This document shows positions 43,417 through 52,839 of a stretch of 64,000 nt of DNA, in pieces. The notes beneath the pieces were generated by a model. The model did no database searches, was not told the DNA's origin, and saw only the letters and a program-made list of their open reading frames with translations. The stretch is from contig NZ_AOCK01000011.1 of NCBI RefSeq assembly GCF_000348945.1, positions 1-64,000 of the forward strand, read 5' to 3'. Position numbers and translations under genes: made by a program. The DNA comes from Paeniglutamicibacter gangotriensis Lz1y (GTDB lineage Bacteria > Actinomycetota > Actinomycetes > Actinomycetales > Micrococcaceae). The first letter of the stretch is position 1. Every line of letters begins with the position of its first letter.

Positions 43417-45246
43417 CTAGGCTTCCAGACGTTCCTTCAAGCCATCGAGCTCGGCGCGCAGCGAATCCGGAAGCGCGTCACCGAACTTTGCGTACCATTC
43501 TTCGATGCTGGTCAGCTCGGCGGCCCATTCGTCCTTGTCGATAGCAACAGTCTCTTCGACATCGGCCGGGGTCATGTCCAGGCCGGTCAGATCGATCGAA
43601 TCGCCGGTCGGCACGAAGCCGATCGGGGTCTCCACCGCCTCGGCCTTACCTTCAATGCGCTCGATGGCCCACTTCAGCACGCGGGAGTTGTCCCCGAAGC
43701 CAGGCCAGGAGAAGCCGCCCTCGGAGTTGCGGCGGAACCAGTTCACCAAGAAGATCTTCGGCAGGCGTTCCGGGTTGGCCTTGGACTCGATCGAGTCCCA
43801 GTGCTTCAGGTAGTCTCCGGCGTTGTAGCCGATGAACGGAAGCATGGCCATCGGGTCGCGACGAACCACACCGACCGCGCCGGATGCCGCCGCGGTGGTT
43901 TCCGAGGACAGCGTTGAACCCATGAAGATCCCATGGGCCCAGCTGCGGGACTGGGTGACCAACGGGATCGTGGTCTTGCGGCGGCCACCGAAGAGAATCG
44001 CGTGGATTTCCACACCATCCGGGCTGTAGTACTCCTGCGAGAGCATGTCGACCTGGTCGATCGGGGTGCAGAAGCGGGAGTTCGGGTGTGCAGCCTTGCG
44101 GCCGGAGTCCGGGGTCCAGGACTCGCCCAACCAGTCGGTCAGGTGTGCCGGGGTTTCGTCGGTCATACCTTCCCACCACACGCCACCTTCGTCGGTGAGC
44201 GCAACATTGGTGAAGATCGAGTTGCCCTTGGTGATGGCGTTCATGGCGTTGGGGTTGTTTGACCACCCGGTGCCCGGTGCCACGCCGAACAGGCCGTATT
44301 CGGGGTTGACGCCGCGAAGCTCGCCGTCCTTGCCGATGCGCATCCAGTTGATGTCATCGCCCAGGGTTTCGGCCTTCCATCCTTCGATGGTCGGCTCCAG
44401 CAGCGCCAGGTTGGTCTTGCCGCAGGCTGACGGGAAGGCGCCGGCGATGTTGTAGCTCTTGCCTTCCGGGCTGGTGAGCTTGAGGATGAGCATGTGCTCG
44501 GCCAGCCAGCCCTCGTCGCGGGCCATCACCGAAGCGATGCGCAGCGCGTAGCACTTCTTGCCCAGCAGGGCGTTTCCGCCGTAGCCCGACCCGTAGGACC
44601 AGATGGAGCGCTCTTCGGGGAAGTGCACAATCCATTTTTCCTCGTTGCATGGCCATGCAACGTCTTCCTGCCCTTGCTCCAGCGGAGCGCCGACAGAGTG
44701 CAGTGCGGGGACGAAGAACTCATCCGTGGCTTCCATCTTGCGCAGGACGTCATTGCCGATGCGCGCCATGATGCGCATCGAAGCGACCACGTAGGCGGAG
44801 TCGGTGATCTCAACACCGTACTGTGGCTGCTCTGCATCCAGCGGGCCCATAACAAAGGGGATGACGTACATGGTGCGGCCACGCATGGCGCCGTCGAATA
44901 CCCCGTTGAGCATCGACTTCATCTTTACCGGGTCTTCCCAGTTGTTGGTGAAGCCTGCGTCCTTCTCTTCTGCGGAACAGATGAAGGTACGCTCTTCGAC
45001 TCGTGCCACGTCCTTGGGGTCGGAGAAGGCCGCGAAGGAATTCGGGAACGACGGATCGGTCAGCTTCTTGAGCGTGCCGGCCTCAACGAGCTCGGCGGTC
45101 AGGCGATCGTTCTCCTCCTGCGTGCCATCTACCCAATAGACATGGTCAGGCTTCGTCAGTTCCGCTACCTCCTGCACCCAAGCGGCTAGCTTTGCGTGCG
45201 TGGTCGGTGCTGCGTCGATGACCTTCTGGTCCGAGCTCTCGCTCAT
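43417..45246 (-). CDS. pckG: Phosphoenolpyruvate carboxykinase (GTP)
   Basis: 609 residues, full length for the GTP-dependent class. The P-loop and catalytic-Cys loop are [18 protein letters not shown]; a second nucleotide and metal motif is [56 protein letters not shown] and [19 protein letters not shown] are typical. It converts oxaloacetate to PEP for gluconeogenesis. ATG 45246 (MSESSDQ) is chosen because GGAGGG lies 7 bases upstream; the earlier ATGs overlap that signal. Confidence 0.96.
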   Translation of the reverse strand: MSESSDQKVIDAAPTTHAKLAAWVQEVAELTKPDHVYWVDGTQEENDRLTAELVEAGTLKKLTDPSFPNSFAAFSDPKDVARVEERTFICSAEEKDAGFTNNWEDPVKMKSMLNGVFDGAMRGRTMYVIPFVMGPLDAEQPQYGVEITDSAYVVASMRIMARIGNDVLRKMEATDEFFVPALHSVGAPLEQGQEDVAWPCNEEKWIVHFPEERSIWSYGSGYGGNALLGKKCYALRIASVMARDEGWLAEHMLILKLTSPEGKSYNIAGAFPSACGKTNLALLEPTIEGWKAETLGDDINWMRIGKDGELRGVNPEYGLFGVAPGTGWSNNPNAMNAITKGNSIFTNVALTDEGGVWWEGMTDETPAHLTDWLGESWTPDSGRKAAHPNSRFCTPIDQVDMLSQEYYSPDGVEIHAILFGGRRKTTIPLVTQSRSWAHGIFMGSTLSSETTAAASGAVGVVRRDPMAMLPFIGYNAGDYLKHWDSIESKANPERLPKIFLVNWFRRNSEGGFSWPGFGDNSRVLKWAIERIEGKAEAVETPIGFVPTGDSIDLTGLDMTPADVEETVAIDKDEWAAELTSIEEWYAKFGDALPDSLRAELDGLKERLEA

Positions 45247-45504
45247 GTCCATTCCCTCCATTGGGCTGAATTTGCAATAATTCGATGCTATGGGGCCACT
45301 CTTGCACCCCCATGTGACCTGGATCGCCTAAAATGCCCTTATCTGGTTTAGTTTCGACGAAAACCCCGGCATTTCAGGGTTCATGTTGTTCCACTATACG
45401 ACTAAAGTGAGGAAGGTCACGTAGACCGGTACACTTCACGCTTCGTTGCCTCTGGTCACGCGGCGGGTCGAGTGAGCGGATTTTGCGCACACGGCATTCG
45501 TCTG

Positions 45505-45510
45505 TATAGT
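45505..45510 (+). promoter_or_regulatory. -10 element of tRNA-Arg copy 1
   Basis: TATAGT, with TTGCGC 16 bases upstream as a plausible -35. The transcript leader to the tRNA is about 40 bases. Confidence 0.5.
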
Positions 45511-45552
45511 TATTCGAGGTCAAGCCGTGAGGCGAGGCCGATAACTGAAAAT

Positions 45553-45626
45553 GCGCCCATAGCTCAGCTGGATAGAGCGCCTGTCTACGGAACAGGAGGT
45601 CAGGGGTTCGAATCCCTTTGGGCGCA
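45553..45626 (+). tRNA. tRNA-Arg (anticodon ACG), copy 1
   Basis: 74 bases plus an encoded CCA (45627-45629). Acceptor GCGCCCA/TGGGCGC, anticodon stem CCTGT/ACAGG with loop CTACGGA, T loop TTCGAAT. It is one of two ACG genes in the window, differing by a single T-loop base. Confidence 0.96.
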
Positions 45627-45634
45627 CCAAGAAG

Positions 45635-45661
45635 AAAAGCCACGAGAAATCGTGGCTTTTT
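45635..45661 (+). terminator. Terminator of tRNA-Arg copy 1
   Basis: AAAAGCCACGA / TCGTGGCTTTT with a GAAA loop, ending in T residues. The same hairpin follows copy 2. Confidence 0.88.
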
Positions 45662-45960
45662 GCATTTCCGGGCATGTTCCTTCCCCAGCCAAGATTGTTG
45701 GCCTCGGTTCGCCCGATCCGCGCGGTGGCATCAGTTCCCAGGCTCCCAGATGGATTCCTTCTGGAACTCGGCCAGAAATTGCCGTCGTCCAGGTTTGCGG
45801 CCTACTGAAAGGCGTTGCTATACGCAGGCATGCTGTTTCCCGCCTTGCTCCCACTTTGGCGGCCTTTGCTTCGGGGGCCACGTCCGGCCCCGGCCGGGGT
45901 TGGAGTCTTCCTCACCCGCGGAATCAGCCGTAGGCTGGGGCCCGAGAACATCTGGGGGAA

Positions 45961-46359
45961 GTGCACAGGTCGCGAATCATTCGGTTTGACCACGTCGGTG
46001 TCACCGTTCGGAACCTCGACCACGTGAGGGCATTTTTCGTCGGGCTCGGTCTCGAAGTCGAGGGCCGGACATTCGTGGAAGGCGAGTTCCTTGACACTGT
46101 CACAGCGCTCCCCGATTCCCGCACAGAGATCGTGATGCTGCGAACGCCTGACGGAGGGACGGGGGTGGAGCTTTCCAGCTTCGTGCGGCCCGACTCCGAG
46201 CATGGATCGCCAGCCGCCATGGCCAATGAGCTTGGTCTGCGCAGTTTGTCATTCGAAGTCGATGATCTCCAGACGCAGATAGATCGGCTGGCCACCGAGG
46301 GGTACAGCACCCGGCCGGTCTTGCGTTCATACACAAGAATGGAGTGCACCGCCGCATAG
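45961..46359 (+). pseudogene. Truncated VOC (glyoxalase-like) gene
   Basis: 132 residues. The N-terminal VOC pattern is good: RIIRFDHVGVTVRNLDHVRAFFVGLGLEVEGR, then EIVMLRTPDGGTGVELSSF and LRSLSFEVDDLQTQIDRLATEGY. The last two strands of the fold, which carry the Tyr-x-x-(G/D)-P-E-G segment and the metal-ligand Glu, are missing. After EGY (about 46305) the sequence becomes the antisense of a DUF2804 gene. GTG start at 45961. The intact gene would have been about 150 residues or more. Confidence 0.75.
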
Positions 46360-46571
46360 TCCAGTGACGACACCGTCAGCGCAAGGATATGTTCGGGCGT
46401 TGTCACGGCCCAGTATTCCCAGCGTTTGTTCCTGCCTCAGGCGCGGGTACCGGCACCAATCCCGGAGGTGTCGTGCAGCGGGGTGCGGCTGTAGCCCACC
46501 GCCTCCGGATTCAGTTTGCCGTGGGCGTCAAGCAGTGCGACCGGGTCGGTGATTTCGCGTTCCATCAGCAT
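46313..46571 (-). pseudogene. DUF2804 gene fragment with an internal stop
   Basis: Reading the minus strand gives MLMEREITDPVALLDAHGKL, NPEAVGYSRTPLHDTSGIG, AGTRA, a TGA stop at 46437-46439, then in the same frame GRNKRWEYWAVTTPEHILAL and TVSSLDYAAVHSILVYERKTG. This matches DUF2804 N-termini, in which the stop position is normally Trp (GWGRNKRWEYW), so TGG to TGA explains the stop. The remaining roughly 250 residues of the family are absent; the frame runs into antisense VOC sequence. No function remains. Confidence 0.78.
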
Positions 46572-46756
46572 GTTGCTCAAGGTGCCTCGTTTCTGCGGGG
46601 AAGGGCGCTCTGGTACGTGCTGGCCGGTTGCCGGTTGAGTATCCACACCACATCCGGATAGGCCTCGGCCATGGTCCAATGCTCCGATCGGGACCAGTAC
46701 AGGACGAAATCCGAGAGTGCTCGAGAATCGGGGAGCCAACCGGGCGAGGGGTAGCG

Positions 46757-47770
46757 CTAGTGAGAGGCGCGCTTGATCAGCTCGGTGGCGATGATGGTCC
46801 GCTCGGGGACCTCGCCGCCGCCGATCAGTTCCACCAGCAGCCTGGCCATGGTCGCGCCCTGGCGTTCGGCGGGCTGCGCGATGGTGGTCAGCGGAGGGGT
46901 AGCGCTTTGTGCATAGGAGTCGTTGTCAACGGTGGTGACCGACATATCCTGCGGAACCCTGATGCCGCGCTCATGCAGTACCTTCAGAGCACCGAAGGCC
47001 ATCTGCGCACTGGCGATAAAGATCCCATCCATGGGTTCCCCGCGCTCCAGCAGCGCCGACATGGCTGCTTCTCCCCCGGGTGGGGTGAAGTCGCCGTATT
47101 CAATGAGGTCCGTTTCCAGTCCCGCGGCATCGAGTTCCTCGCGCCAACCGCGCAGGCGGTCCTGCCCCGCACCCATGTTTTGCGGCCCGGCTATCGTGGC
47201 AAGCCGGCGCCTGCCCGATTCTAAGATGGTCCGTGTTGCCGTGGCGGCCGCGGCGACGTTGTCCACGTCAACTACGTGCAGCTCACCGCTCTCATTGCTC
47301 ATCGGCCGGCCACCGAAGACCATCGGCAGCGATCCGGCCAGCTCCACATAGGAGCGATCGTCGCTGTGGTGGGAAAGGATCAACGCGCCATCAACGTTTC
47401 CGCCGCGCAGGTACCGTGCAGTCTTGGCGGGGTCAGCTTCGGTGGCGATGAGCAAGGTGAGCGTAAATTCGGTGTCGGCCAAATACACGGCAGCGCCCTG
47501 AATGACGGTGGCGAAGTAGGGATCGGCAAAGAATTTTGCAGCGTTTTCCGGAATGACCAGGGCAATGGAATTGGTGCGCCCGTTGGCCAGAGAACGTGCG
47601 GCCCGGTTGGGAACGTACTTAAGTTCGGCAATGGCCCGATTGACCTGTTCGACGACCTCGGCCTTGACCTTGGTGGAACCGTTGACCACGCGTGAGACGG
47701 TGGCACGTGAGACCCCGGCCCGGGCCGCAACAAGTTCAAGGGTCGGCTGCGGCTTGCTTGGCTCTGCCAT
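46757..47770 (-). CDS. LacI-family regulator, CebR-like
   Basis: 337 residues. The helix-turn-helix and hinge helix lie in TLELVAARAGVSRATVSRVVNGSTKV (about 9-34) and NRAARSLANGRTNSIALVIPE. The periplasmic-binding-type effector domain follows, with FADPYFATVIQGAA, LSHHSDDRSYVELAGSLPMVFGGRP and the C-terminal VTTVDNDSYAQSATPPLTTIAQP. Gene context (beta-glucosidase and sugar importer) and the TGAGAGCGCTCTCA operators upstream of the binding-protein gene, close to the Streptomyces CebR site TGGGAGCGCTCCCA, suggest cellobiose-type control. Function by analogy only. ATG 47770 gives the usual short arm before the HTH. Confidence 0.85.
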   Translation of the reverse strand: MAEPSKPQPTLELVAARAGVSRATVSRVVNGSTKVKAEVVEQVNRAIAELKYVPNRAARSLANGRTNSIALVIPENAAKFFADPYFATVIQGAAVYLADTEFTLTLLIATEADPAKTARYLRGGNVDGALILSHHSDDRSYVELAGSLPMVFGGRPMSNESGELHVVDVDNVAAAATATRTILESGRRRLATIAGPQNMGAGQDRLRGWREELDAAGLETDLIEYGDFTPPGGEAAMSALLERGEPMDGIFIASAQMAFGALKVLHERGIRVPQDMSVTTVDNDSYAQSATPPLTTIAQPAERQGATMARLLVELIGGGEVPERTIIATELIKRASH

Positions 47771-47828
47771 TGCTGTGCCCACTTTCCCTCTAGCTCTGCG
47801 GTTCCCGACCCGCTGGGCCACCACCTGA

Positions 47829-47863
47829 AGGTGCCGCGGAACGCTACGCGTTGCGCGGCACCT
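47829..47863 (-). terminator. Hairpin between the beta-glucosidase and LacI genes
   Basis: AGGTGCCGCG pairs with CGCGGCACCT, with one G-G mismatch and then AACGC/GCGTT around a 3-base loop. It begins 4 bases past the beta-glucosidase stop. No T tract. Confidence 0.65.
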
Positions 47864-47866
47864 GAC

Positions 47867-49285
47867 TTATGCCAGTGTACGGCTCGCTGTGATCAGCTTC
47901 GCGTAGGCAAGCCCGCTGTCCTTGATGGTCCTCTCCTGGGTATCGTAATCGACCCGGACAATGCCAAACCGCTTCTCGTACCCCCAGGCCCATTCGAAGT
48001 TATCCAACAGCGACCACACAAAGTAGCCGCGCACATCGGCCCCGTCGGTGATGGCCTCGGCTACAGCGGCAATATGGTCCTTGATGTAGTCGGAGCGCTG
48101 GGTATCTGCCACGCTTCCGCCCTCTTCCACCAGGTCCTCGTAGGCCGCACCGTTTTCCGTGATGTACAGCGGCGGCAGGTTGGGGTAGTCGGCGGTGAGC
48201 CGGTTCAACAACGTGCGCAGCCCGCCGGGGTTCACTTCCCAGCCCATGGCAGTCAACGGCAGGTCCCTGGCCGGGAAGGAGAGGTGTTCGCTGCCGACAA
48301 AGGGTGAGCTCTTGGGGCTGTTGGTGGGTACCACCGCGGGTGCTGCGTCGGGATCGGCAGGGTGTCCACTGACGTTGTCATCGTGATAATGGTTCACCCC
48401 AAAGAAATCAATGGGCTGGGAGATGAGTTCCAGGTCGCCGGGCAAGATCAATTCCGCCAGGGAATGGTTCTTGAGGTCCTCCATCAGGTCCGCGGGGTAA
48501 GAGCCGCGCAGGATCGGATCCAGGTACATCCGATTCCACAGGGCATCGAGGCGCCGGGCAGCATCGAGGTCCACCGGATCCTCCGGGTCGTTGGGCACCG
48601 CGTTGGTCAGGTTCAGCGTGATGCCGATCTGTTCGACTCCGGCCTCGCGCAACCAGGAGGTGGCCATGCCGTGGGCCAGATGCTGGTGGTGCACGGCCGC
48701 CAGTGCGGCGTTGGGCTCTTGGCGCCCCGGCGCATGCTCACCGGCGGCATAGCCGATCAGCGAGGAACACAACGGCTCGTTGAAGGTGGTCCAGTGCGTG
48801 ACTCGGTCCCCGAGCACGGAGTGCACCGCCTCGGTGTAGTCGAGGAACCTGTGGGCAGTGTCGCGGTTGGTCCAGCCGCCGCGCTCTTCCAGCTCCTGGG
48901 GCAGATCCCAGTGGTAGAGGGTCAGCCAGGGCAGGATGTCTGCCTCAAGCAGTTCATCAACCAGCCGGCTGTAGAAGTCCAGGCCCTTGGCGTTGACCGT
49001 GCGTCCGCCGGGGACCACCCGGGCCCACGAGGTGGAGAACCTGTAGGAGTCCAGTCCCAGTTCGCGCATGATGCCAACGTCCTGGGCGTAGCGGTGGTAG
49101 TGGTCTACCGCCACTTCCAGGTCATCGCCGCCGGCGATGGCTCCGGGCACCCGGGCGAAGGCATCCCAGATGGAATCCTCCTTGCCATCGAGGTGCGCTG
49201 CCCCTTCGATCTGTGCGGCGGCCGTAGCCGATCCCCACAGGAAGCCCCGGGGCCAGGAAAAGTCGTGAAGTTTATTGATATCCAT
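47867..49285 (-). CDS. Family 1 glycoside hydrolase (beta-glucosidase)
   Basis: 472 residues, normal GH1 length. FSWPRGFLWGSATAAAQIEGA opens the barrel. The acid/base is Glu170 in TTFNEP and the nucleophile is Glu377 in YITENGAAYED. YFVWSLLDNFEWAWGYEKRFGIV closes it. No signal peptide, so it should hydrolyse imported cellobiose or other beta-glucosides inside the cell. Start ATG 49285 shares one base with the stop of the upstream permease (TAATG), which indicates translational coupling. Last structural gene of the importer operon. Confidence 0.94.
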   Translation of the reverse strand: MDINKLHDFSWPRGFLWGSATAAAQIEGAAHLDGKEDSIWDAFARVPGAIAGGDDLEVAVDHYHRYAQDVGIMRELGLDSYRFSTSWARVVPGGRTVNAKGLDFYSRLVDELLEADILPWLTLYHWDLPQELEERGGWTNRDTAHRFLDYTEAVHSVLGDRVTHWTTFNEPLCSSLIGYAAGEHAPGRQEPNAALAAVHHQHLAHGMATSWLREAGVEQIGITLNLTNAVPNDPEDPVDLDAARRLDALWNRMYLDPILRGSYPADLMEDLKNHSLAELILPGDLELISQPIDFFGVNHYHDDNVSGHPADPDAAPAVVPTNSPKSSPFVGSEHLSFPARDLPLTAMGWEVNPGGLRTLLNRLTADYPNLPPLYITENGAAYEDLVEEGGSVADTQRSDYIKDHIAAVAEAITDGADVRGYFVWSLLDNFEWAWGYEKRFGIVRVDYDTQERTIKDSGLAYAKLITASRTLA

Positions 49286-50181
49286 TAGCCTTTTACTGCT
49301 CCTGCCATAATTCCTGATACAAGTTGTTTCCCAGCCAGCACAAAGAGCAACAGCAGCGGGATGGTTGCCATAACGGCTCCGGCCATGACAATGGTGTGGT
49401 CCACGTATTTGGCCGATTGCAGTTGGCTCAAGGCCACTTGCAAGGTGGGGTTTTGCGGTGAGACCAGCAGGGGCCACATGTAGTCGGTCCAGGCTGTCAT
49501 GAAGGTGAACAGCCCGAGGATCGCCATGGCGGGGCGTGCTGCGGGTACTCCCACATGCCAAAAGGTCTTGATCATTGAGGCCCCGTCGACCCGGGCGGCC
49601 TCAATCAGCTCGTCGGGAATAACATCAACCAGGTATTGGCGCATGAAGAACACCCCGAATGCCGTGACCAGGGTAGGGACCATGATGGCCCCGATCGAAC
49701 CCGTCCAGCCAAATTCCTTCATCATCATGAACAGCGGGATGATGCCCAGCTGAGTGGGTACCGCCAAGGTCGCAATGACAAAGACCAGCAATCCTTGTTT
49801 GCCACGGAAACGCAGCTTCGCGAAGGAATATCCGGCCAACGTGGAGAATCCGACTACCGAGATGGTGATGACACCCGAAACGGCGATGCTGTTGCCCAGT
49901 GCCGCCCAGAAGTCGATCGTGGAGAAGACTTCTGCCACGTTGGAGAGGAAGGCCTCGCCGGGGAAGATCGGCGGCAGCGGGCCGGCAAATGCACCAGTTG
50001 AGGCGGAGCCGGTGACGAAGGACCACCACAACGGGTAGGCCCCGCCGAGGAAGAAGGCGATGAGCAGCCCGTAAGTGAGGAAGCCCGGGCGCTTATCGAT
50101 GCCCAGGGAACGCTTGCGCGTTCGTTTGGCCGACACCTGCGTGGTCTGGGTCTGTGGGGTGGGCGCGGTCTTGAGGCTCAT
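49285..50181 (-). CDS. Sugar ABC transporter permease, MalG type
   Basis: 298 residues with six membrane helices. Helix 1 is LTYGLLIAFFLGGAYPLWWSF, after a basic N-terminus. The EAA loop contacting the ATPase is IEAARVDGASMIKTFWHVGVPAARPA. It overlaps the MalF-type permease by ATGA at its start and the GH1 gene at its end. Family: carbohydrate uptake type 1, di- and oligosaccharides. Confidence 0.93.
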   Translation of the reverse strand: MSLKTAPTPQTQTTQVSAKRTRKRSLGIDKRPGFLTYGLLIAFFLGGAYPLWWSFVTGSASTGAFAGPLPPIFPGEAFLSNVAEVFSTIDFWAALGNSIAVSGVITISVVGFSTLAGYSFAKLRFRGKQGLLVFVIATLAVPTQLGIIPLFMMMKEFGWTGSIGAIMVPTLVTAFGVFFMRQYLVDVIPDELIEAARVDGASMIKTFWHVGVPAARPAMAILGLFTFMTAWTDYMWPLLVSPQNPTLQVALSQLQSAKYVDHTIVMAGAVMATIPLLLLFVLAGKQLVSGIMAGAVKG

Positions 50182-51299
50182 CTCCGATGCTCCTTCGAAT
50201 CGTGCGCGGCCGGTGAATGGCCGCTCCGCTGAATGTTTTTGTTGGCAGCCCGTCGGGCGGCCCTAGCGGTTTTCCCGGGGCTCGTCGCGCCGGCGGAGGC
50301 GATCGACCGGGAAATGAAGAAGTTGATCAGCCCCACGCCGATGATGATTATGAACAGCAGCCAGGCCACTGCCGAGGCCTTGCCGAAGTCCCCGCGGTTG
50401 AAGGCCAAGTCCCAGAGGTAGAGGACGGTGGTCTGGTATTCGCGGTTTGGCCCACCGAGAGTCGAACTGCTGGGGTTGAAGAGCTTGGGTTCGGTGAAGA
50501 TCTGCAGGCCACCCACCGTTGCGGTGATGATCACGAAGATCATGGTCGGACGGATGCTGGGCAGCGTGATCGAGAAGAAGCGTCGGAAGGATCCGGCACC
50601 GTCCAAGGATGCGGACTCGTGCAGGTCCCGGGGCACTGCCTGCATGGCGGCCAGCAGGATAAGCGCGTTGTATCCGGTCCACCGCCAGTTCACCATGGAG
50701 GCGATGGCTATGTGGGAGGGAAAGACCTCGGATTTCCACCCGATGGCGTCGAGGTTGAGCATCTGCAGCAGGTTGTTGATCAGCCCGTATTTTTCGTCGA
50801 AGGCGCTGGAGAAAATCAGCGTCACCGCCACGGGGGTGACCACGTAGGGAAGCAGGACGCCCATGCGCCAGAAGGTCTTCCCGCGCAGGTTCTGATCAAG
50901 GATGGCGGCTATGAACGTCGCTGCGATCAATTGCGGAATGGCCGAAAGCATGAAGATGCTGAAGGTATTGAACAGGGAATTCCAGAAATACGGGTCCTTG
51001 AGCTCGATCGCGTAGTTCTGGAGACCGACCCATTCCCCCGCGCCCGAGAGCAGGTCCCAATCGTTGATCGAGACCACGAAGGTGTAGACCAGCGGGAAGA
51101 GTCCGACCAAGGCGAACAGGATGAAAAACGGGGCAATGTACAGGTAGGGCGATGCCTTGACATCGAGGGCGCCCAGCTTGCTGCGCCATTCGCGTCGGGG
51201 GCGCGTGACTGGCCCGGTCCCGCGTCCGCCAGGGGATTCCGGGTCGCGCCGGCCATTCTGTTGCGCCGGCCCCGAGGGCGGGCTGATGGTGCTGGTCAT
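50178..51299 (-). CDS. Sugar ABC transporter permease, MalF type
   Basis: 373 residues. A polar N-terminus of about 50 residues (Pro, Gly, Arg) precedes six helices beginning YLYIAPFFILFALVGLFPLVYTFVV. The EAA-like loop is LHESASLDGAGSFRRFFSITLPSIRP. The C-terminus after the last helix is basic (SPGKTARAARRAANKNI). Transmembrane partner of the MalG-type subunit; no ATP-binding subunit is encoded nearby, so a shared ATPase such as MsiK is expected elsewhere. Confidence 0.92.
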   Translation of the reverse strand: MTSTISPPSGPAQQNGRRDPESPGGRGTGPVTRPRREWRSKLGALDVKASPYLYIAPFFILFALVGLFPLVYTFVVSINDWDLLSGAGEWVGLQNYAIELKDPYFWNSLFNTFSIFMLSAIPQLIAATFIAAILDQNLRGKTFWRMGVLLPYVVTPVAVTLIFSSAFDEKYGLINNLLQMLNLDAIGWKSEVFPSHIAIASMVNWRWTGYNALILLAAMQAVPRDLHESASLDGAGSFRRFFSITLPSIRPTMIFVIITATVGGLQIFTEPKLFNPSSSTLGGPNREYQTTVLYLWDLAFNRGDFGKASAVAWLLFIIIIGVGLINFFISRSIASAGATSPGKTARAARRAANKNIQRSGHSPAAHDSKEHRR

Positions 51300-51369
51300 T
51301 GGATTCTTCTCCCAGGGGTACGGGGGCCCAATCTGGTGCCCAGGCCGGGCCCCCGTACGTCTCAGTGGA

Positions 51370-52695
51370 TTATTTGAGGTCGAGGTTCTTCAGGGTGGTC
51401 AGCGCGTCGTTCCACGCTGTTTTTCCGTCGGTTCCCTTGTCCAGGGCGATGGTCGCCGGCCCGAAGACCTGTTCCTGGATGACCGAGTCATTAGACCCCT
51501 TGAACTGGGCCTTGATTCCCTGGGCTCGTGAGGCCAGGATTTCTCCGACCGGAGCGTCGTTGAGGAACTCGCTCATCTCGTTACTGCCGGTGACCCCGGG
51601 ATCGGTTTGGGCTTCCAACACGCTCGGGAAGGTTCCGGCCGACTGGAAGGCCTCCACCTGAGATTTGGCACTGGTGAGCCATTTGGCTAGTTCAGCGGCC
51701 TCGGCCGGGTGCTTGGAGGTGGTAGGCACGGTCAAGAATGTTCCGCCCCAGTTGGTGGGCCCACCGGGGAACACGTCGGCAAAATCCCAACCGGAATCGC
51801 CGTCGCCGCCCGCAGCCTCGATGCCGCCCTTGAGGTTACCGAGTAACCAACCCGGGCACACCATAGTGGCAAAGGAGCCATCGAGGAAGGCCTGGCCCTT
51901 GCCCCAGTCCCATTGGGTCTGGGCCGAGGAAAGCCCTGCCGCGGCGCCATCGGCAAGTTCGCCCCAGCGTTCGGACAGCGCGGTGTTGCCCTCGATGCTC
52001 AGTGATCCGTCTGCCTTGTAGTATCCCTCTGGCAGCTGGTTGACCATGGAGTTCCAAACGAAGCCCGACTGGTCGTACCAGGCCTTACCTGTGGCCTTCT
52101 GGTATTTTTTGCCGGTCTCAAAGTAGTCCGCCCAGGTCGAGTTTTCTCCGCCGAGCAGCTCGGCGACTTCGGTCCGGTCGCTGGGCAGCCCTGCTTTCTC
52201 GAACAGGTCCTTGTTGTAGCAAAGGCCAACTGGTCCGATGTCGGTTCCGAAGCCGATGACCCGGCCTTCGGCGTCGGTGGCCTGATCCATCTTCCAAGGA
52301 ATCCAACGGTCCTTGATGTCGGCAGCACCATATTCTCCGAGGTCGGTGAAGGAGTCCGAAACGGCCATGACCTGACCGAGCCAGCCTTCCTCGACGGCCT
52401 GGACATCGGGAAGCCCGGCGCCAGCTGCTTGCTTGGTCTTCCAGTCGGTCAGCGCGTTTCCGCCGGTGTCGATGTTGGTGGCATTGATGGTGATGCCCGG
52501 GTGCTCGGACTCGTACTGCTTGTAGAGGTCGTCAAAACCCATGGTATTGAAGGTGGTGACAGTCAGGGTGACGGGATTATCCGACGAGGCGGGCTCGGCG
52601 GAGCTGGCCCCGGAGGAACAACCGACGGCCAAGAGTGCGAAGGCCGCGGCCCCGGCGACGGCCGTGGCGGTTCTAGTGTGGCGTGAGAACTTCAC
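51370..52695 (-). CDS. Sugar-binding lipoprotein of the ABC importer
   Basis: 441 residues. The signal peptide ends at AVGC with lipidated Cys26. The mature part follows the cluster-B binding-protein pattern: VTLTVTTFNTMGFDDLYKQYESEHPGITIN, DVQAVEEGWLGQVMA, GFGTDIGPVGLCYNKDLFEKAGLP and late WGGTFLTVPTTSKHPAEAAELAKWL. Start is GTG 52695, fixed by AAGGAG 5 bases upstream. First gene of the importer operon, 70 bases before the permease gene. Three LacI operators lie upstream. Confidence 0.92.
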   Translation of the reverse strand: MKFSRHTRTATAVAGAAAFALLAVGCSSGASSAEPASSDNPVTLTVTTFNTMGFDDLYKQYESEHPGITINATNIDTGGNALTDWKTKQAAGAGLPDVQAVEEGWLGQVMAVSDSFTDLGEYGAADIKDRWIPWKMDQATDAEGRVIGFGTDIGPVGLCYNKDLFEKAGLPSDRTEVAELLGGENSTWADYFETGKKYQKATGKAWYDQSGFVWNSMVNQLPEGYYKADGSLSIEGNTALSERWGELADGAAAGLSSAQTQWDWGKGQAFLDGSFATMVCPGWLLGNLKGGIEAAGGDGDSGWDFADVFPGGPTNWGGTFLTVPTTSKHPAEAAELAKWLTSAKSQVEAFQSAGTFPSVLEAQTDPGVTGSNEMSEFLNDAPVGEILASRAQGIKAQFKGSNDSVIQEQVFGPATIALDKGTDGKTAWNDALTTLKNLDLK

Positions 52696-52751
52696 GTTCA
52701 CTCCTTTGAGTGCGTTGGTGGTGCTGCGAATGCATGGAGATGGATCAAAAA

Positions 52752-52765
52752 TGAGAGCGCTCTCA
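52752..52765. promoter_or_regulatory. LacI operator O1
   Basis: Perfect palindrome TGAGAGCGCTCTCA, extended by A/T on both sides. It overlaps the last bases of a candidate -10 and would cover the transcription start of the importer operon, a position for steric repression. Confidence 0.85.
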
Positions 52766-52792
52766 TTTTGTGTTGACGAGCACCCTTCGCAA
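52765..52792 (-). promoter_or_regulatory. Candidate promoter of the sugar importer operon
   Basis: On the minus strand TTGCGA (52787-52792) and CAAAAT (52765-52770) are separated by 16 bases. O1 overlaps the -10; O2 and O3 lie upstream of the -35. Confidence 0.5.
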
Positions 52793-52817
52793 ACATGACC
52801 GGGGATTCGTCCGATGG

Positions 52818-52831
52818 TGAGAGCGCTCTCA
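52818..52831. promoter_or_regulatory. LacI operator O2
   Basis: Second perfect copy of TGAGAGCGCTCTCA, centred 66 bases upstream of O1. Confidence 0.85.
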
Positions 52832-52839
52832 AATCGCGA

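Larger units (their letters stand above)
45503..45660 (+). repeat. 158-bp tRNA-Arg unit, copy 1
   Basis: This segment runs from a TGTATAGTTA -10 region through tRNA-Arg and its terminator. It is collinear, without gaps, with 53016-53173. The first 30 bases differ at three positions, the tRNA at one, and the terminator hairpin at none; the leader just before the tRNA is more diverged. Confidence 0.85.

Noticed and set aside
45374-45643. Short minus-strand frame across tRNA-Arg copy 1 (and the matching one at 53033-53215)
   Set aside because: Both are antisense translations of tRNA genes; similarity between the two frames only reflects the tRNA duplication.
45664-45960. Possible gene between tRNA-Arg copy 1 and the VOC fragment
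   Set aside because: Open frames exist, but none has a ribosome binding site, a recognisable family or a coding-like pattern; nothing is assigned.
46437-46439. Selenocysteine or readthrough at the TGA inside the DUF2804 fragment
   Set aside because: The position is normally Trp, no stem-loop typical of a SECIS is apparent, and the gene is also truncated, so a nonsense mutation is enough.
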